Shown in pieces: positions 6,971-8,320 of a stretch of DNA of 8,320 nucleotides. The stretch comes from Deltaproteobacteria bacterium. GTDB lineage: Bacteria; Desulfobacterota; Desulfarculia; Adiutricales; Adiutricaceae. Where the stretch lies: contig JAITJT010000103.1 in the NCBI GenBank assembly GCA_031278795.1, positions 1 through 8,320 on the forward strand, read 5' to 3'. The notes under the pieces are model-generated. The model did not search any database. It worked only from the letters and a program-made list of their open reading frames with translations, and was not told the DNA's origin. The stretch's first letter is position 1, and the number at the start of each line of letters is the position of its first letter. A program made the translations under genes and the position numbers.

Positions 6971-7851
6971 GCCTCTCCGTCCTCTCCACTTGTAGGTTTC
7001 CCCTCAGTGGCCTTTTCCTGGGGCTCACCCAGAGTACCCTGCGCCCCGGGTGCTAGATCACCTTCGGGGAGGTTTTTTCTGCGGATGAGGGTGACAATGG
7101 GTCCGGTGCACATGTAGACGATGCACAGGGGCAATAACACGGTCTTGGCCTTCACCACCAGGATACCCAAGATCAAAACCGCCAAGACCAGGGTCTCGAA
7201 GGGATGGGGGTTCTTGGTGACAATGCGGTGCTTGAGGCTTATGTAGTCGAAGGTTGAGACCATGAGGAAGGCCGTCACCAAGACTAGGATCAATATGAAG
7301 ATGCTGTTGGGAGTGGCCGCGGGAACCGTTCTATAGTGCCAAAAGACCGCGGATGAGAGGATGACCGCCCCTCCGGTTATGGGGATGCCCTGAAAGAAAC
7401 CAGGGTCCCTCTGCCCGGTGGAGATATTGAACCTGGCGAGCCTAAGGGATCCACAGGCCAGGTAGATGAAGGCCACCACCAGCCCCAGGCTCATGGTCTT
7501 GGTTTCACCGCTCAAGGCGCTAAAGACATGGAGCTTTCCGGGCTTTAGGATCCACTGGTACATGAGGATGGCGGGCGCCGCCCCGAAGGCTATGAGGTCG
7601 CAGAGGGAGTCGTACTCACGGCCGAAGAAGCTGGTGGTGTTGGTGACCCTGGCCACGGTGCCGTCCAGGGAGTCCAGGATGGCGGCCACCAATATGGCCG
7701 CGCTCGCCGCCATGAAGCGCCCGTTGATGGCGGAGATGAGCCCGTAGAACCCCGCGAACAGGCTCAAGGCCGTTATGAGGTTGGGGAGCACGTAGATGGT
7801 GCGGCGGGTCTTCTGCCTGTTTTTACGTTTGTGGGGCAGTCTTTTTATCAT
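6955..7851 (-). CDS. pssA: CDP-diacylglycerol--serine O-phosphatidyltransferase
   Basis: A 298-residue integral membrane enzyme that transfers a phosphatidyl group from CDP-diacylglycerol to serine, the first committed step toward phosphatidylethanolamine. The CDP-alcohol phosphatidyltransferase signature DGxxAR-x8-Gxxx-Dxxx-D is perfect: Asp63, Gly64, Ala67, Arg68, Gly77, Asp81, Asp85, with the extra Asp60 before it. PssA-type features are LPNLITALSLFAGF (about 22-35), RLARFNIS (about 137-144) and FFQGIPITGG (about 152-161). About eight hydrophobic helices span 21-255. The N-terminus is strongly basic (KRLPHKRKNRQKTRR). The last 40 residues form a hydrophilic Gly/Glu/Pro-rich tail without a recognised domain. 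It is the first clear gene of an operon with the SPOR gene, whose start overlaps its stop. Its ATG overlaps the stop of a possible small leader ORF. No phosphatidylserine decarboxylase gene, its usual partner, is in the window. Confidence 0.95.
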   Translation of the reverse strand: MIKRLPHKRKNRQKTRRTIYVLPNLITALSLFAGFYGLISAINGRFMAASAAILVAAILDSLDGTVARVTNTTSFFGREYDSLCDLIAFGAAPAILMYQWILKPGKLHVFSALSGETKTMSLGLVVAFIYLACGSLRLARFNISTGQRDPGFFQGIPITGGAVILSSAVFWHYRTVPAATPNSIFILILVLVTAFLMVSTFDYISLKHRIVTKNPHPFETLVLAVLILGILVVKAKTVLLPLCIVYMCTGPIVTLIRRKNLPEGDLAPGAQGTLGEPQEKATEGKPTSGEDGEARPSP

Positions 7852-7952
7852 TCCAAATTCCAGGGGGCCGTACCTAATGATTTACGCACGAGTTCGGCTC
7901 CTTTGGGGGATCTCCATTGGCTAAGGAAAATATCAAAAATCGACGGGTTCAT
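7848..7952 (-). CDS. Possible small leader ORF overlapping the pssA start (34 codons)
   Basis: An open frame from ATG (7950-7952) runs 34 codons and ends in TGA at 7848-7850, sharing the ATGA with the pssA start codon. Its peptide begins MNPSIFDIFLSQWRS and ends GTAPWNLE; I recognise no family. The ATG lacks a clear ribosome binding site. Inside the frame, AAAGGAG (7898-7904) stands eight bases before an in-frame GTG (7887-7889), so a 13-codon version (MRKSLGTAPWNLE) is the better-supported translation unit. The strong Shine-Dalgarno is about 46 bases from the pssA ATG, too far to serve it directly, while pssA itself has only a weak GGA upstream. This suggests ribosomes reach pssA by termination-reinitiation. 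It could also be a degraded gene end or chance. Confidence 0.3.
   Translation of the reverse strand: MNPSIFDIFLSQWRSPKGAELVRKSLGTAPWNLE
7898..7904 (-). promoter_or_regulatory. Strong Shine-Dalgarno AAAGGAG inside the pssA leader
   Basis: AAAGGAG on the minus strand has ideal eight-base spacing to GTG at 7887-7889, which opens a 13-codon frame ending on the pssA ATG. It is the best ribosome binding site in the window and is not placed to start pssA itself. The functional reading is inference. Confidence 0.4.
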
Positions 7953-7960
7953 TTCTTAAG

Positions 7961-8052
7961 AGGAAAAACAAAAAAAAGCAGGCAACAAGTGAAATTGAAG
8001 CCAAACATAAAAGCAAAGAAATACATAAAAAAACACAAAATAATCTTTAAAA
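7961..8052 (-). other. Strongly strand-skewed A-rich (RNA: U-rich) leader of the pssA operon
   Basis: On the plus strand, 7961-8040 contains 52 A and only 6 T in 80 bases, so the predicted pssA-operon transcript has a long U-rich leader between the start-site hairpin and the small ORF. Such a leader could be unstructured and bind an RNA-binding protein, or be low-complexity AT drift. A Phe-rich open frame across it on the minus strand is a composition artefact. Confidence 0.4.
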
Positions 8053-8067
8053 AGTGCAAATAGCACT
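8053..8067. promoter_or_regulatory. Perfect inverted repeat AGTGC-N5-GCACT at the predicted pssA transcription start
   Basis: AGTGC (8053-8057) and GCACT (8063-8067) are perfect arms around AAATA, lying just downstream of the -10 and overlapping the expected start site. It could be a repressor operator or a hairpin at the extreme 5' end of the mRNA. On the minus strand the second arm ends in a run of Ts, so a weak early terminator is a third reading. The arms run opposite to those of the HrcA/CIRCE element, so it is not CIRCE. Confidence 0.4.
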
Positions 8068-8069
8068 AT

Positions 8070-8100
8070 ATTATAGCATAATTTCCAAAAAATATGTGAA
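8070..8100 (-). promoter_or_regulatory. Predicted sigma-70 promoter (extended -10) for the pssA operon
   Basis: On the minus strand a perfect TATAAT (8070-8075) is preceded by TGC, giving an extended -10 TGnTATAAT. TTCACA (8095-8100) matches the -35 consensus at five of six bases, with a long 19-base spacer; an extended -10 makes a poor -35 tolerable. Predicted transcription start is near 8063, leaving a leader of about 210 bases before pssA. It is the best promoter-like sequence seen in the window. Confidence 0.55.
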
Positions 8101-8154
8101 TTTTTTGGCTTTTTTTGCTCTGAAAAGGCCTGATTCAAAGACATTCCCTAAAGT

Positions 8155-8180
8155 GAGCGTAAGGAGAGCGTAAGGAGAGC
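8155..8180. repeat. Short 11-bp tandem repeat (GAGAGCGTAAG)
   Basis: GAGCGTAAG (8155-8163), GAGAGCGTAAG (8164-8174) and GAGAGC (8175-8180) form about two and a half units just before the 17-bp array, separated from it by 17 bases. It may be replication-slippage sequence; no function is evident. Confidence 0.7.
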
Positions 8181-8197
8181 TCTGTGCCCTTTGGCCC

Positions 8198-8320
8198 TAG
8201 CTAGCTTGAATCATTAGCTAGCTTGAATCATTAGTCAGCTTGAATCCTTAGTCAGCTTGAATCCTTAGTCAGCTTGAATCCTTAGTCAGCTTGAATCCTT
8301 AGCTAGCTTGAATTTAGCTA
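8198..8320. repeat. 17-bp tandem repeat array, seven units, cut by the window edge
   Basis: Head-to-tail units of consensus TAGYYAGCTTGAATCMT occur at 8198, 8215, 8232, 8249, 8266 and 8283, then a 14-base partial at 8300-8313 followed by TTAGCTA. Units 1, 2 and 7 carry TAGCTAG; units 3-6 carry TAGTCAG. Units 3-6 are identical, pointing to recent expansion. Spacing is exact with no unique spacer, so this is not CRISPR. AGCT and TAGCTA cores are self-complementary. The array may continue past 8320. Confidence 0.95.

Noticed and set aside
8053..8067. HrcA/CIRCE operator upstream of pssA.
   Set aside because: CIRCE arms read GCACT first and AGTGC second with a nine-base gap; here the order is reversed and the gap is five.
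7956..8144. A 62-codon Phe/Tyr-rich open frame on the minus strand.
   Set aside because: It is produced by translating the T-rich strand of a low-complexity leader, has no Shine-Dalgarno or recognisable domain, and spans the predicted promoter and start-site inverted repeat.

Overview
The window looks like a chromosomal segment of a Gram-negative bacterium. The evidence is a periplasm-facing hybrid sensor kinase, a membrane-anchored SPOR protein and a phosphatidylserine synthase for phosphatidylethanolamine-type membranes. The gene set (PssA, a two-chain type iron-sulfur fumarase alpha chain, an EvgS/BvgS-like phosphorelay kinase) would suit a deltaproteobacterial (Desulfobacterota-like) genome. 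That assignment is inference from protein style, not a database match. Coding DNA is visibly GC-rich, while the spacers are AT-rich and full of short tandem repeats and small palindromes.

All convincing genes are on the minus strand, so transcription runs from high to low coordinates. Positions 8320-7852 hold a 17-bp tandem repeat cut by the window edge, a short 11-bp repeat, an extended -10 promoter with an inverted repeat at its predicted start site, an A-rich/U-rich leader, and a possible 34-codon leader ORF. Positions 7851-5984 are a two-gene operon: pssA, then a SPOR-domain protein that starts on TTG overlapping the pssA stop codon. Positions 5983-5707 are an AT-rich spacer with repeated TAGCTAA motifs. 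Positions 5706-4855 encode the alpha (N-terminal) chain of a class I [4Fe-4S] fumarase/tartrate dehydratase-type enzyme with no beta chain beside it. Positions 4850-4757 are a 13/14-bp tandem repeat with a palindromic AGGCCT core. Positions 4694-4505 hold a plausible promoter and a hairpin-containing leader. Positions 4504-305 encode a 1399-residue hybrid sensor kinase with two solute-binding domains, a kinase core, a degenerate receiver, an intact receiver and two Hpt domains. Positions 304-1 contain no recognisable gene.

Functionally, pssA makes phosphatidylserine for the membrane, and the coupled SPOR protein probably acts at the cell envelope or division site. The fumarase chain belongs to central carbon metabolism. 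The kinase senses a periplasmic ligand and must signal to a response regulator encoded outside the window. I see no mobile element, CRISPR array, tRNA or rRNA. The less ordinary items are the two unrelated intergenic tandem repeats with scattered single copies, the separated fumarase alpha chain, the pseudo-receiver plus doubled Hpt in the kinase, and the overlapping small ORF before pssA.
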